A DNA stretch of 6,256 bases. It comes from an uncultured Lachnospiraceae bacterium. GTDB lineage: Bacteria; Bacillota; Clostridia; Lachnospirales; Lachnospiraceae. Made by a program: the position numbers and the translations under genes. The DNA lies in contig CAMWXF010000119.1 in NCBI GenBank assembly GCA_947178115.1, positions 1 through 6,256 on the forward strand, given 5' to 3'. A model generated the notes under the pieces. The model did no database searches. It worked only from the letters and a program-made list of their open reading frames with translations, and was not told the DNA's origin. Positions 6,121-6,256 of the stretch are shown one piece after another; the stretch's first letter is position 1, and each line of letters starts with the position of its first letter.

Positions 6121-6172
6121 TCTGTTTTCAGGTTTCATGTGGTGGATGTACAAATCAGGTATGAAAAGTTTT

Positions 6173-6219
6173 TATAATTTCCTCTTGCATTTTCATAAAA
6201 AGTAATGTATCTTATAAAA
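6173..6219 (+). promoter_or_regulatory. AT-rich downstream region with weak promoter-like boxes
   Basis: The 136 bases after trhP hold no gene. TATAAT at 6173-6178 is an exact -10 consensus but has no good -35 at 16-18 bases. TTGCAT (6185-6190) and TATCTT (6208-6213) have a 17-base spacing but poor consensus. TATAAA follows at 6214-6219. A promoter for a gene beyond the window is plausible, but AT-richness alone creates such matches. Confidence 0.3.
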
Positions 6220-6256
6220 AGAATCGCTGATTGAAACGGTTCGACATAGTGGTATC

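Noticed and set aside
5650..6153. A 167-codon open frame on the minus strand opposite the end of trhP
   Set aside because: It is antisense to a clear U32 gene, has no recognisable domain, and no convincing start signal was seen.
6232..6246. A cre or LacI-type operator (TGAAACGGTTCGACA)
   Set aside because: The half-sites are not symmetric and the central CG is out of register with the cre consensus; only AACGGTT is palindromic.

Overview
The window reads as an ordinary chromosomal housekeeping stretch from a Clostridia-class Firmicute, most likely a member of the Lachnospiraceae. This rests on the gene set and order, AGGAGG-type ribosome binding sites, GTG and TTG starts, moderate GC content, and the protein sequences, especially IreB, the DUF1292 protein and RNase J. 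The species cannot be named from the sequence. All eight recognisable genes lie on the + strand and are tightly packed. No mobile element, CRISPR array, tRNA, rRNA or phage gene was seen.

Layout: the window opens inside the 3' end of mtaB (tRNA ms2t6A37 methylthiotransferase, 1-447). A good sigma-A promoter candidate (448-476) starts at the base after its stop codon. Then follow ireB (526-789), ruvX (804-1259, overlapping or nearly abutting ireB depending on the start) and a yrzB-like DUF1292 gene (1260-1514, directly abutting ruvX). After an 89-base leader with possible alternative hairpins come RNase J (1604-3280, TTG start), a YlbF-family gene (3352-3684), a short membrane-anchored MltG-like protein without a catalytic domain (3705-4088), trmR (4110-4754) and a U32-family trhP (4822-6120). 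The last 136 bases are AT-rich and non-coding, with weak promoter-like boxes for whatever lies beyond.

The order ireB-ruvX-yrzB-(mltG-like)-trmR-trhP matches the Bacillus subtilis yrzL-yrrK-yrzB-yrrL-yrrM-yrrN/O cluster. Here rnj and ylbF sit in the middle, and only one U32 gene is present. Functionally the run joins tRNA anticodon-loop modification (MtaB at A37; TrhP then TrmR at wobble U34), pre-16S rRNA maturation and mRNA decay (RuvX/YqgF, RNase J, perhaps the YlbF protein), and cell-envelope functions (IreB as a target of a PASTA-kinase pathway, and the MltG-like stub).

I found no convincing undescribed system. The points most worth checking are the catalytic-domain-less MltG paralogue kept in the mltG position, a bulged 13-bp hairpin between trmR and trhP, the possible attenuator-like leader before rnj, the RNase J/YlbF pairing, and a glycine-rich insertion in TrhP.
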